64,000 nucleotides of DNA from Tribonema minus (taxonomy: Eukaryota > Sar > Xanthophyceae > Tribonematales > Tribonemataceae), in contig JAFCMP010000044.1 of assembly GCA_017506865.1 (NCBI GenBank), positions 186,001-250,000 of the forward strand, read 5' to 3'. The notes under the pieces were generated by a model. The model did not search any database. It had not been told where the DNA came from and worked only from the letters and a program-made list of their open reading frames with translations. The translations under genes and the position numbers were made by a program. Within the stretch, counting starts at the first letter, position 1; each line of letters begins with the position of its first letter. This document shows positions 1 to 11,437 of the stretch, in pieces.

Positions 1-2227
1 TCGTCAACCTTGTCATACCGTGTACAACAGCATTGCACATTTGTCGAGGCGCCAAATGCATGTTTGTCCTCACAGAATTCAGTGTTCAGCTGTAGTGTCA
101 TCATTTGTGGCTGCTCCGCAGCGTTGGATGCCTGTCGTATTGCAACTAGTCGCAACTCTACGACAAGCCCCCTGAGCGGCCTGAGCTTGACATGTGCTGA
201 CATTTGATTTTCATACTTTAACCATTCATGTTGGCACAGCAGAGGCACATCGCTAGGCGTATGGCAACCAAACACAATGCCCTGATGATCATGATCGACG
301 GGTCACATTGTTGGCGCAACAGAAGCACGCTGATTCCTCCCCATTGCTGGCTTGTCTGTGCATGCACATCCACGCTGCGGCAGGTTGCAGTGATGCTTTT
401 GATCGCGGCAGTTGGTGGAGTCCTGTGGCTCGGGGTGCTGCGCGCTCTGCCGTACTCTGTCTCCCCCGCTTTGGCCGGTGCATGGCTGGTTGGACGAATC
501 ACGGGCAAGCGCACCAGTTGCGCATGACGGTCGTCTTGCATTGAACTGCTAGCACCGACCATTGTTAAAGTGCCATCTGCTTGAAGGTAGATCATGGAGT
601 AGGACAGGCTATCATGATGAGCACGGCTGTCATGCAGCGCAGTGCCTGGTGCACAGTTGTTTTAGCAATGGTGCTGTACATGAAACTCACTGTAGGTTGC
701 CCACATTTAACATGTGGCGTTGTGACTTTGCCGCCCTGGCAATACGCATCAACAGTGCTGCAATAAAGCAGCAGAATGTGCGCTGGGGGAGCACCGTTTG
801 ACCTTTGACTGAAATGTCTGGCATTCATTAGATGGCATGATCCCCTATGTACCCAAACGCGCAATGCTCAAGACTACCTAGTGGGCAATCTTTCTCAATT
901 TGCACATCCTGTCTGTGGATCGAATGCTGCGTCATTGTGCTTGGCCGACGGTCTTGTGGCACTGCAATGTCGCCGGTGCTCTATGTGCTCAGCACAGCGG
1001 CATAGCTGACCCTGAGAGCGACTGCATGCAAAATATGGAGTGTCCAAAACGCCAAGGGTGCCAACTTGAAGCAGCATACTGCGCCAGCTGCCGACGCATG
1101 CTCACGACTAGGCAAGGAAGAGATCTGCCGTGTTCAGTTTGAACCAACCAGCATGGGCATCGGGCTGCCAATCAGGTTGCCGATTCACAGCTGTTTCGTT
1201 GTTGCGTAACAAATGCTGCGCTGGTTGCTGCACATATACCACGTCATGAGTAACGGTGGGAAGCTGGCTGCCAGAGTGTGCATGCATTTGTGCACATTCA
1301 TGCAGGACACCGTGTCGCTGCCTTTGACACACATTTTACTACACATGAATTCATCAACGCACACATGCATGGAAGCTGAGGCATTTGCGGGCACCCAGCA
1401 GCCATGCAACTGTTCAAATCCAGCAATCTTGTTCTTTGTGCAAAGGGGACAAAGTGACGTATTGCAGGCCATGGTAAGACAAGCACAGGTGACACAATGC
1501 ATAATGACAAGCACAAGCGGAGAAAAATGCATGCAGCCGGCAACAGTCTAAGTGTAGTCTAATGCAATTGTCCTCCCCAGGGTCGGCGTAGCACACTGCT
1601 GCCGCAAAGCAGGAGCCGGTAACACCGCCTATCCCCCCCCCCCCCCCGCCCCCACCGCGCGTGTCAAAAAGGTAAAGCTCGGCAGCGTGTGCAGCACTGC
1701 TGGCCATCGCTGTCATGATGGCGCACTCACAAATCAACACTTATGTACCGTGGCCCTCGTACTCAACACCAGGGACACACACAGAGAGTGGCCCCTCTTG
1801 CGGCGGCGCTGCGACTAGCGCAGCGCGCGCCTGGCCACTGCGTCAAAAACGGAGCGCCGCCGTGCGCCAGTGCGCATAGCTCATCATATTGTACACGGTG
1901 TTCGCTGCGTCAACCCCCAACACCTTGAAAAATCGCATTCGCACCTCCCTTCCGCCGTTTCTTTAGCGCCTCCCGATAGTGATTCGACCGCTCGTTACAA
2001 TGCCCACGCTCAGCGCATGCCGCTGCGCGCAGCCAGTGCGTCGCTGGCACTGCTCCTGCAACCGCCGGCTGCCGCCATAACATGCTCCTTGCTGCAGCGC
2101 GCTCATGGACACTCGCACGCGCCACGACAGCGTCTGCCTCTCCGCCTAGACTACGCGTATGCTGTCAAGCACCATCCGCTACACGGAGGCTGAAGGCGCA
2201 GCCCTGGCAGCGTGACAGCAGTGGCGC
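1..2227. other. Mostly non-coding flank left of the lipase gene
   Basis: Apart from the terminal exon at 384-527, no convincing gene is visible. Short open frames on both strands overlap each other and lack flanking splice sites that agree in phase. A run of 15 C lies at 1633-1647. A 107-codon open frame at 1870-2193 (+) is arginine-, alanine- and histidine-rich and overlaps nothing recognisable, so I do not call it. Confidence 0.5.
384..527 (+). CDS. Terminal exon of a third copy of the 16-32 kb gene family (partial)
   Basis: A 3' splice site (GCGGCAG at 377-383) opens a phase-0 exon of 47 codons ending in TGA at 525-527. Its hydrophobic peptide, with a core close to GVLRALPYS, aligns residue by residue with the terminal exons at 16522-16720 and 26467-26637, which lie on the other strand. 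The upstream exons would lie left of the window, so this is the 3' end of a third, oppositely oriented family member. The frame is open, with none of the damage seen in the copy at 16.5 kb. The product is probably membrane-associated, but its function is unknown. It could instead be an isolated exon fragment left by a rearrangement. Confidence 0.55.
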   Translation, partial: VAVMLLIAAVGGVLWLGVLRALPYSVSPALAGAWLVGRITGKRTSCA

Positions 2228-5200
2228 TCACGCTGCCTGCACGTCGCCGTCGCCGCCGCCGTCGCTGCCGTTGCCGCTGCTGCTGCCGTCGCGCGCACCA
2301 CGGCCGTCGAGGCTGCTGAGCCCTGTCCCCGCGTGTGTGACGCTCCGCATCATGGAAAGGGCCGCGTTCTCGTCCTGCTGCAGCGCTCCGGTGCTGGCGC
2401 TGTTCTGCCGGCCCGGTCGGAGGGCCTCGTTGGCGTCGAAGGAGCGGCTGCGGCGGTAGTAGAAGCTGGACATGGAGGTGCTGGGGGGGGGGGGGGGGGG
2501 CATGATGCAAATGCACGCTGAGCATGCCAGTCATGGCAATGGGGATGTTTTATGCAGTTGCAGGGTTCCTGGAACTGCCGCATCCTGAGCAATGAGTTCA
2601 GGTTTGCGCTGCAGTAGATATCACAGTTGTCTTGCTGCACTGTGAGAAAACGCCACGCGTGATGCAGCAGAACAAGCACCCAGTCACTGTCTCCTCACGG
2701 CCTGGCATACTAGTTGGGCATCTCTCAAAGTGGGCTTCAACCACTGACATTCCGTGCATTTCGTAGTATGAGGTGGATGACTGCTCGTTGAAGAATGCCA
2801 TGACAATTCTTGCAGAGCTGAGGACATTGCCCGTTACTTCAACTAATCACTTGCCCTGGAATTCCAACACTACATGCGCACATCATGGCGTGCTGCGAGG
2901 TCCACTAACTCGAAACTCAGTGCAATTGCTCAGTAAGCCAGCGCTCCCAACAGCATAATCCCAGTATGTTTTGGATACATACTGTAGGTGAGATACATGG
3001 GTGACCGGCCATCGGCACGGCATATGCTGGCACCACAAAACTACACACTCTCATACAACACATCACCTCAGGTGACCATTGCTACCATTGTTTACAGCCA
3101 TTGGAAAACACTTCCACATAACTGAACAGTAAATCCTGCACGTTTTTCAGTGCCAGATGGCATCACACAGTGACACTTGCGCTGGCCATCAGGTCCATGT
3201 GAAACACGAAAATGGACCGGAATTACCCCCAACGCAGTGCTCAGCATTTGCTCAGGTGAAGTGTATGATTCTGCATGTGCTCCGGCACTGCATGCGTGTG
3301 CAGATACAGAGTGCTGCAAGGTTAGAAAAACGAAACGTTCCTCCTCGACCAATGAACTGCTGAGCACGGAGGAAATGACGCATATGAAAGCGCCAGACCG
3401 ACGACTGCATAAGCCAAAGGAGACAACCAAAGCAGCACACCTGCACCTCCGTGCCGCTGCGCCATATCTACGCGCATGGCGTCCCCCCCAAAGCGACGCG
3501 ACCACGCACTATACGACACAACAGACCAGCACCCCACACACCTCTTGACGATGTTGGCCTCCACGCCGTCGTCCTCGTCGTCCGTGAACATGCGCGGGCT
3601 CAGCTCCTCCGCCCCCACCCCGTCCGCGCCCGCCGCCGCCCCGCTCCCCAGCGCCTCCGCCGCCGCCGCATGCTCCCCGCCGCCGCCGTTGTCCGCGCCG
3701 TTGAGAGACAGCATGCTCGTCCCGTTGCCCTCCATGCTGAGCCCCACGTCCTCGCGCTCCTGGTCGCTGTCGCCGTCCGCGCTGCTCACCTCGTCCACCA
3801 TCTCGCGCGCGCCGCCGCCGTGGCCCCCGTGCACGCCGCTGCTGCCGTGCGCGAACGACGCCCCCAGGGTCCCCGCCCCCGCGAACCCCCCCCCCGCGCG
3901 GAACCCCCCCGTCGGCGTCAGCGCCGGGTCCGGCAGCCCGAGCCCCAGGCCCGCCATGTTGACGAGGCTGCGCGAGGTGTAGAATGAGGGGACGCGGCCG
4001 CCGCGCATGGAGGCGGCGATGGCGGCGCCGCCGGGCGCGGCGCCGACGGCGGCTGCGAGGCGCACCGCCTGCGCCTGCGCCTCCGCGACGACCTGGCGGC
4101 GCGCGGCGCGCACGCACTGCTCCAGCGCGACTTCCACGGCGCAGTGCACGCGGATCATGTCCACCTGGCGCGGGGGGCGGGGGGGGGGGGGGGGGTTGAG
4201 GGGCTGAGGGCATGATGGCGCGCATTGCTGCAGTCAAGTGCGTCTTCGAAGTATGTGGCCAGCAGTGGCCTGATGTACTGCAAGATGCAGTGAGTAATGC
4301 AGCGCAGCCCTTCCGCCCCCGTATTCGAGCGACTGAAATGGCACAATAATTGCACTCCTCAGACACCATGATTTGAGCTGCTACTGTAATGTTCAATGCA
4401 GGCGGGCGATGCCTATTTCAATTTCAAACAATGATCATTTCAAATGGTGATTGGTCTTATGGACCGTGAATGCCGCTCAAGATTCACAACGCGTTCAGAA
4501 ATTACCCTACTGTGACATTCCCAAGCGAAGACGCCCGCAACCACTACCGCTCGGTAATTTCAACAACATCATGCAGCGCACTTCAAGCACCGACGCCCCC
4601 TCACCTTAGGCCACGTGTTGCGCTCGCTCACGGTCACCATATTGGCGAACTCGCGCCGCGACGGGTTGCTGAGCATCTTGCTAAATGAGCTCAGCAGCGT
4701 CTCGTGCCCCTCCCACGGCGAGATGGTGACGTCGCTGTCGCGCCCCTCGTACTCCTGCGTGAGCAATTGTATGCCGCCGCGCCGCGTCGCCCAGATGGGC
4801 GCCATGCGGCGCAGGCTCACAAACTCCAGCACGTTGCGGAACCAGTTGCGCACCTGGGGGGGGGGCGGCACGACCGAATGATGATACATTCGATTTTTAA
4901 CTCAGTGGCGCTGTTGACGTCGGTGAGGACGGGATGCGGTGGGGTTGTGAGACGCGCAGGCGAGCGTTGCTGATGACAGTTGATGACAATTTGAGTGGGT
5001 GTTGGAGCGCACAATGCTGCAGCGCGCTGCAGAAGCGGTTGCGCACCCCATTGGGCCACATCACTAACATCAAGATGAAGCAGCCATGAAGGGTCCCTGC
5101 ATCGCACGTGAATTCATGAATTCATGAACTGCACCTCACCTGCGCCTTGAGGAAGCCCACGAGGCCGACCAGGAAGCTGTAGACGGGGTGGTTCCAGACG

Positions 5201-6681
5201 CTCTTGCTCAGCGCCATGGTGCTGAAGACGGTCGCGTGCGGGTTCACCTGGCTCACGAGGAAGTGGTTGATGTTGAAGAGCTCGCTGATCTGCTGCATGG
5301 GTAGGTCCGCCTCCATGGACCCGTCAACGTACTTCTGCGGCACGCTGTGCTCCGGGCGGATGCTGCCGTCGGCCTCCTTGACGAGCAGCGTGGACGGCTC
5401 GAAGACGCCGGGGACGGAGCTGCTGCACACGGCGGCGCTCCACACGAGCACGTGCGGCGCGGTGAGGTAGTTGAGGAGGCGCGGCGGGTCCGTGCGGTTG
5501 CGCGGCGCGACGATGATGTTCATGATGCGGCCCGTGCGGTCGAAGGCCTCCTGGAACGTGTAGCCGCCGACGTTGTGGCGCATGACGGCGCGGAAGTAGT
5601 CCGTGTCCATGCGCAGCAGCCCCTCGCCGCTCAGCACGCCCTGCCAGAAGAGCTCGCCCGCCCAGCGCAGCGCCGGCGGCACGAGCAGCTGCCAGAACGC
5701 CTCGTTCTTGAGCTTGTCGCCCTGGCTGAGCGCGCGGCGCCGCGACTCGCGCAGCGGCCGGAAGAAGCCGAGGTTGATGCCCTCGCCGTGGTACATGGGG
5801 CGCAGCTCCGCGTCCGTGCGCGTGCCGACCATGGCGGCGACGATGCTGCCGGCGCTCGCGCCCGAGATGACGCGCGGCATGAGCTGGCGCTCTATTAGCG
5901 CCTTGACGACGCCCACGTGGTAGAAGCCCATCGCCGCGCCGCCGCTCAGCATGAGCGCCGTGCGCCCGTATGCGTGGCGCGTCTCGTTGAAGAAGGCGAG
6001 CTTCGCGTCGGAGGGGATGTCGAGCCCCGCGCCGTCGGACGTGCAGATGTAGCGCAGCGCCTTGCACACCGTCTCGTGGTAGTTCTCCACGAGGATCTTG
6101 GTGCCGGCGTGCGCGCGCGAGAAGAGCCCCTCGTGCAGCATGCCGTGCTGGCTGCGGCTGAGGCTGCCGCGCAGCCGGAACATGAGGCCGAAGACGTCCT
6201 GACGCTGCATCATGGCGTTGAGCTCGTCGATCTGCGACTGCAGGAGCTCGTGGTCGTACAGCAGCGAGTCGGGGCGGTTGCGCCACTCCGTGTGGTTCTC
6301 CAGCTCGTCCAGGCGTTCCGCCGCCTGCTTCCACTCCTCGTAGTTCTGGGCCAGCCTCAGGGCGGCGTGGGCCTCCTTGAGGGCGCGGTGCTTGCGGTTC
6401 ATCCTCCCCATCATGTGACCGTAGGCGGCGGTGGCCATGTTCCATGTGATGAGGCCGGCCTGCAGGGCCATGGCGGCGACCAGGTGCCGCAGCAGCAGCC
6501 GAGGGGCGAAGATGGTCTCCAGCGCCTCCAGCAGCCATGCCTCGATACCCGGGGCCTTCTCGCTGAGCAGCTGCAGAGCTTTGTCCGCCAACTGCTCCAG
6601 TAGCCGGAGATACTCGGAAAGTCTCTTGTCCAGGTTCACTCTCAGCCCCAGCCTGTTGCTGCCTCCAGCGGAGCCCGGCAT
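2228..6681 (-). CDS. SDP1-like patatin-domain triacylglycerol lipase, four exons
   Basis: Exons, in transcription order, are 6681-5140, 4853-4605, 4164-3542 and 2480-2228. All junctions are GT/AG, the phases agree (0, 0, 2), and the sum is 889 codons ending in TGA. Residues 1-230 match the DUF3336 region that precedes the patatin domain in SDP1, TGL3/4/5 and animal relatives. The patatin core shows a glycine-rich oxyanion loop (GGAAMGF, about 247-253), the nucleophile elbow GASAG (274-278, Ser276) and the catalytic Asp in DGS (453-455). Such enzymes hydrolyse storage triacylglycerol at lipid-body surfaces. After the catalytic region comes a low-complexity Gly/Ala/Ser/Asp-rich tail of about 290 residues, mostly from exons 3 and 4. 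Each intron has a C-rich or pure-C tract at its 3' end. The start at 6681 is the first ATG of the open frame; a start further upstream through another exon is possible. Confidence 0.88.
2483..2500 (-). promoter_or_regulatory. Homopolymer-C polypyrimidine tract at the last lipase 3' splice site
   Basis: On the transcribed strand, 18 consecutive C directly precede the AG of the last SDP1-like intron (acceptor at 2482-2481). The intron before it also ends in a C-rich stretch (4171-4195), and the first has about ten C (4856-4866). This is where the polypyrimidine tract is expected. Confidence 0.55.
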
Positions 6682-8748
6682 ACCGCTACTTCAACAGGCT
6701 ACCTAACTTAATGGCCCGAAGTATCTGCCTGATTCTATAACCAGGGGCAGCAGCGGAGGAGGAGAGCGGTTGAAGCTACCCAGCTTCTTCACCTCCGCAC
6801 TCGGGTGCCAGGCAGCAGACTGAAGGGTGCGCCACTAGGGATCGTGGTGACCTCTGGTTACAGCTGGCTCAAGTGTTTGCTGCTGAGATGGTCGAGGCAG
6901 CTGTCGAGTTGCGCTTATTGCTGCTCTCAAATTACTGGTGCCGCGCCTCCTGCGTGAAGCTGCTTTCCACACAGTAGTGCGGCACCTGCGACAACCTCCA
7001 ACACAAAACTTTTTTGACCCTCAACTTGAAGTCGTGAACTTACTTCGGTGAGAGTCACCGAACGACGATGGGATGGCCAGCGCTGCTGTATACTACGTAA
7101 GTAAGCAATATATTTGATGCCAACCTTTCGGAATAGTAGCCTTTGTCTTAAGAGGTGATGCTTGGTCACAAGCCAGTCATAGGAAGGTGGCGCCATAGGG
7201 GAGCCGGCAAATGTGTCTGGGTGGCCCGAACGCGCCAAGTTGCGCTGGAATTCGGAACGCACAGAGTCGTTGAGGCATTCTTTCAATCGACGAAATAACG
7301 TTGTTCACACACTGAAATGCCACGATGTTGGCATTTGACTGTACTTTCAAGTGTCAGTTGGGGACGCAGTGATGTGCCGTCGGCAGAAAACACGCTTTTC
7401 CTTGTGTGGCATGTGCGACTTTTGACAGCTGCCAATCGCTCCAATCTGCGAGTGATATTTCTGCAATACTCCCCCCATCTTTGCTGGACCGGTCTTCACT
7501 GCAGAAGCTGGCACGAAACCAAAGCAGCAGAACACTGGAGTACCTAGTACTCACCTGCCTGAAGAACCTGCAAACGAGTGCACTAAGCTTTTCAGCAGTT
7601 TTTTTCTGCTGATTTTGCCAAAACGCTCAGCGCAAAAATCCAAAGCTGCATAGCAACAGCACTCACTTTGAAGACTGGAGTCTGGCGTGTGGAAAACTCA
7701 AGTCGTTGGCGGCGGCAGCACGAATTTTGATACGGATGCAGTTGCCCTTTTGCCTGTGGCACAAATGCCACAAGCTGCGCTGATGCACGCTGTGGCCACA
7801 ACAAATGATTTTGAGGAAGGGAGTCGACTTGGTAATCATGAACCGAAAGCGATTTGAAAGTGATTGAGCTTGTGGGGGCGGCCCTTCTGTGGAGAGCCAC
7901 TGTAAATGCCTTTGCAATTATGCATTTGCAGCTTTAGTACATAGCTGAGGGGAGACATCGTTGCACTGTCACAGCGGCACTATAAGCAACTCTCAACGGC
8001 GGCACTGCCAATCAGCCTGAGATCAACATTTCCACTTAGTTGATACCACATGTCAGGTCCTGGGAACACGTGTCAGAAGGTACCACTGGACTCAGAAAAC
8101 GAACTGCGCATCCACTTGCAAGTTGAGTCACAACCGCTGGGCTAAGACTTAGCCTTGTGAAAACTAGTAGAAGCTCAAATGCCTCTTTTCTCTCTCATAT
8201 TCCTCTGTTGCAGGATGAGCTTGAGCGCCGTGCGGCAGCAGCTGGATGCAGATCACCACGGCTTACAGCCTGTCAAGGTGTGCAATCTTGTGGCATGAGG
8301 TCGCATTTGATGCAACAACGATGTGTTTGTGCACACAATTGCAGGATGAGATTACTTGTGCGCAATGCTCTAGAGCTGTTGCTGCTGTAGCTCTACCTGT
8401 CAACTGTACGAGCGGCTTCGACGTCAACAGATGAAGCGTCATGACTGCAGCTTTGACATCTGCAGGAGTGGATTGGGACAATGTTGGTTTCATGGTAAAG
8501 CTCCAGGATGCTTACATGGCATAAAAATGTTGTGGCAAATTATCGAGGTAGGCCGTGCTGGTCATGTGTGCGGCGGTCAAAGCAGATCACCCACATTTTG
8601 ATGAGATGTGGGCTCGCCAGTACGTTGCTCTGTCAGCCTTCTATTATCAAAATGCCATGGCAGTCAAACATCAACGCACGCGCGCGCCAGCTGGAAAATT
8701 GCTGAATGTCAAACGGTCTCGTTTTATTAATGATACGGCAATCTGACG
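6682..8748. other. Intergenic stretch with weak exon-like signals only
   Basis: No gene here can be supported with confidence. A minus-strand open frame at 6927-7286 (119 codons) begins with a protein-like stretch of about 46 residues, then reaches a possible donor (AAG|GTTGGC). On the plus strand at 8214-8746 there are three short segments preceded by TTGCAG or CTGCAG. The last open frame (8555-8746) contains aromatic-rich protein-like text (ARQYVALSAFYYQ). I could not join these segments in one phase. They may be fragments of two small unrecognised genes. Confidence 0.3.
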
Positions 8749-9987
8749 TCAAGTGTTGGACTTGCAGATCGTGCCAAATATCATAAGCGCGACGTACGCA
8801 AACGCCGATGCTCCTTCGATGATCTGCTCTACAAGGTTGACAACTCCAAGTCTCACGTACCCACGACGCTTCGTTTCGTCAGCGTCAGAGACAGGCAATT
8901 TTACGTATAGCTCGTTGTAAACGTATCTTGCGGCGCGGCCTGATGACACCCAGTACTGCTCTACAAACTGATTGTCGAGATCCATGATGAACTCTAACGC
9001 TAGTGTGTTAAGCACCATATCTTGCACCTCTGGTGTGACAAACACCACCCACAAATTGAGCACATATACGAGCTGCTCGAATACGTTGTTCATGAGGTCA
9101 TCCACCATCCCCGTCGTTCTGTTGAAGCTGGCATGGGCCACATCATTCCAAGCAGCTCGATCCGCCCGGCCGCCACCGTAACTGGTCGCCTCTTTATCAG
9201 GGAACTGGGAGATGACCAAGGCTTTGATGTAGCCACTTGATAGGCTCATGGAGTCTCTGTCCATTTGTTGAACGAGTTCCCTGTGCGCAAACAAAGAAGT
9301 AACAGGCGCTCAATGTGAAGCATCAGTGTCAGCACAGCAAACTCAAGCAGTGCAAATGGTGCTGTTGCAGAAAGCATTCTTGACTCACCGACGCTGGGCG
9401 CGTAGCACCGTAGCCCTTGCCAAGTAGATCGCACCGATGAAGAACATCAACGCTCGCTGTGGACCTGAGGCGCTGTTGGGACAGGTCAACGACGACTCGG
9501 GCGATATGTTCATCAAAAAGATCGTGGCGACTCCAATTTGTGCAACGAGCAACATTATGGCCACCGTGGCCACAACAATTCCCTGGAGCGTCGCCTCCTC
9601 TTCCTGCGCCTGGAGAAAATCAAAGACCGCAATTGTGCAGAGCCCGAAGCTGCTGTACCCCTTGAGGCAGTCGTACAAAGCTTGTTTACGTTTATCGCCT
9701 GTAGCAGTAGCATCTGCTGCGGGTTTTGCTGTTGCTGCTGCTGCTGTCTGCCCGAAGCTGTTGTACTTCTTGAGGCAGGTGCACAAAGCTTGATTTTCGC
9801 CTGTAGCAGTAGCAGCTGTTCCTGTTGTCTCGTCGTGGGCTTCCTGCAGCCTTTTGAGAGCAGCACCCTGTGCTGCACTTTCGGCCACTAGACCTGCAAT
9901 CTGCTCCTTCAGTTGCTGGATCGCGATCTCTCCTGCTGGCATGCTACTGCTGTCGCGCTGTGGCTCGATGCGTCGCTTGCTGATCAA
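8749..9987 (-). CDS. Uncharacterised multi-pass membrane protein, two exons
   Basis: Exon 1 is 9987-9389 and exon 2 is 9280-8749. The donor CG|GTGAGT and acceptor CACAG|G join in phase 2 to give 376 aa ending in TGA. The N-terminal third is a soluble Gln/Ala-rich helix containing an internal duplication: a segment ending in CLKxYxSFG appears twice, about 35-40 residues apart, visible at DNA level near 9640-9700 and 9740-9800. Hydrophobic segments follow (about residues 140-165 and 180-200 in exon 1, two more in exon 2). Exon 2 carries an acidic helix ending LALEFIMDLDNQF. I recall similar predicted membrane proteins of unknown function in algae but cannot name the family. The start at 9987 is the first ATG; a second Met lies at residue 17. 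The gene is divergent from the one starting at 10231, with about 240 bp between starts. Confidence 0.7.
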
Positions 9988-10230
9988 GGCCAGTGCGTGC
10001 GTCGAGAACTGTGCCGGTTACAATACAATACAATCGAAACTGCGAAACTGAAACCGCAAAAACTGAAACTACCACGGAGAGCCGGAACTAGTACCAGCAG
10101 ACAGAGCACACATGGCAGCTACCAGCAGACAGAGCAAGGCCAACAGTCAGAGCACACGTGCAGCAGGGAGACTAGACCAAAGCAGCAACAGGTGGGCAAC
10201 ACAACAGCGGCAGCAGCAGCAGTGCGAGAA

Positions 10231-11007
10231 ATGTTCCCGATGCGGTCTGTTCGGACGCCCAGCATGCCTGATCTGACAATGTCTGATCTGACGTTCGACG
10301 TGCCGTCCAAAATACTTGATCTGACAATGTCTGATCTGACCGGAACGATCAACGCCGAGGCGTTCGACTCAGACCTCGCGACGCCGTGCTCTGTTAGAGA
10401 TGCATATGAGGAAGCTGCCCGTGAGGAAGCTGCCCGCAGTGCTTATGAGGCTGCCCGCAGTGCTTACGAGGCCCGCAGTGCTTACGAGGCGTCGATGATT
10501 AGAGATGCATATGAGGAAGCTGCCCGTGAGGAAGCTGCCCGCAGTGCTTACGAGGCGTCGAGGAGCTTGGCGACCTGTGTTAACGGTACTCCTGTGGTGC
10601 AGCGCCTGGTCGAAGCCGCGGAGGAATGCATTCAAACCTGGTGTGGATCTCCTCCTGTCGATGCCGCCGACGCCCTAGAGGACGACGTCAAGAGCCCCTT
10701 CAAAGCGACATGCAGCCGCACCTCTGAGGGTTTTGGTGGTGCGACGCAAGTTACGGTGAGTGCCCCGGCAGGCACGGTGCTCACCTGCACAGAAGACGGG
10801 GCTGCCCATGCCGATTGCAATGGCAAGATAGTCGGCCCAGAAGGTGTCATCAAATTCGATTGCACTCCCGATGCCGGGCACACAACAAAATTGAGGTTGC
10901 AAGCACGCCAGACATCTGCCAGCTCCAAGTTCAAAATCGGGGTCTGGTATGTGCGCGCAGCACCAGCCACTGCCAGCATTAATATTGAGCTAGTACTGCG
11001 GCGCTGA
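10231..11007 (+). CDS. Repeat-rich acidic protein of unknown function
   Basis: An open frame of 258 aa from ATG at 10231 to TGA at 11005-11007. The frame is open further upstream, but that part overlaps the divergent gene and is compositionally different, so I chose this Met. Residues 10-37 contain an eight-residue motif twice (DLTMSDLT). A near-identical 55-bp direct repeat (about 10399-10453 and 10501-10555) encodes an Ala/Glu/Arg helix (AYEEAAREEAARSAYEA) twice, with shorter partial units between. The C-terminal 110 residues look beta-rich and contain four cysteines. Similar text, GFxGGT followed by a V/I-rich strand pattern, recurs at 12030-12225, which suggests a neighbouring relative. 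No catalytic motif is recognised. Confidence 0.55.
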   Translation: MFPMRSVRTPSMPDLTMSDLTFDVPSKILDLTMSDLTGTINAEAFDSDLATPCSVRDAYEEAAREEAARSAYEAARSAYEARSAYEASMIRDAYEEAAREEAARSAYEASRSLATCVNGTPVVQRLVEAAEECIQTWCGSPPVDAADALEDDVKSPFKATCSRTSEGFGGATQVTVSAPAGTVLTCTEDGAAHADCNGKIVGPEGVIKFDCTPDAGHTTKLRLQARQTSASSKFKIGVWYVRAAPATASINIELVLRR

Positions 11008-11437
11008 GTTCAGAGACCACACAAGCATCCCGGGCTCAGGAGGACTCTACAGTAAGTTCGGATGTTGAGAAAGGCTTGTTGACCCATCTCGTCCTATGAC
11101 TCTAGTGCGCATACTGGTAGTGCAACGCAGCTTGTCTTTAGAGTTCTGCCGCTGTATGTTGTGTTGGTTCAATTGAGCTGGCTCCATTGAGTTTGCCGCG
11201 CGTGACTGCCAGCAAATGTGGGGGAGCTACTAAATGAATTAATTGAAACCCCGGCGGTCCCTAATCTGATGGCAATGTCCATGCGGCATTTTGCGTTGTG
11301 AATTCTGTTGCCCTTCAGCACCAGTGTTGTGACCCCACTGCTATGATGTGTGCTGACGCTATTGCATGTTGCTCAAGGGCAAGTTTGAGCTTCACCCGGC
11401 AACTCGATTAGGCCCTGCTTGTGTATACTTATGAGGA

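Noticed and set aside
3509..4396. 295-codon minus-strand Arg/Gly/Ala-rich open frame
   Set aside because: It is an out-of-frame reading of GC-rich lipase exon 3; splice phases support the other frame.
5324..6538. 404-codon minus-strand frame and a 228-codon plus-strand frame (5917-6603)
   Set aside because: Both are shadows of the DUF3336-patatin exon, with Arg/Ala/His-biased composition and no domain text.
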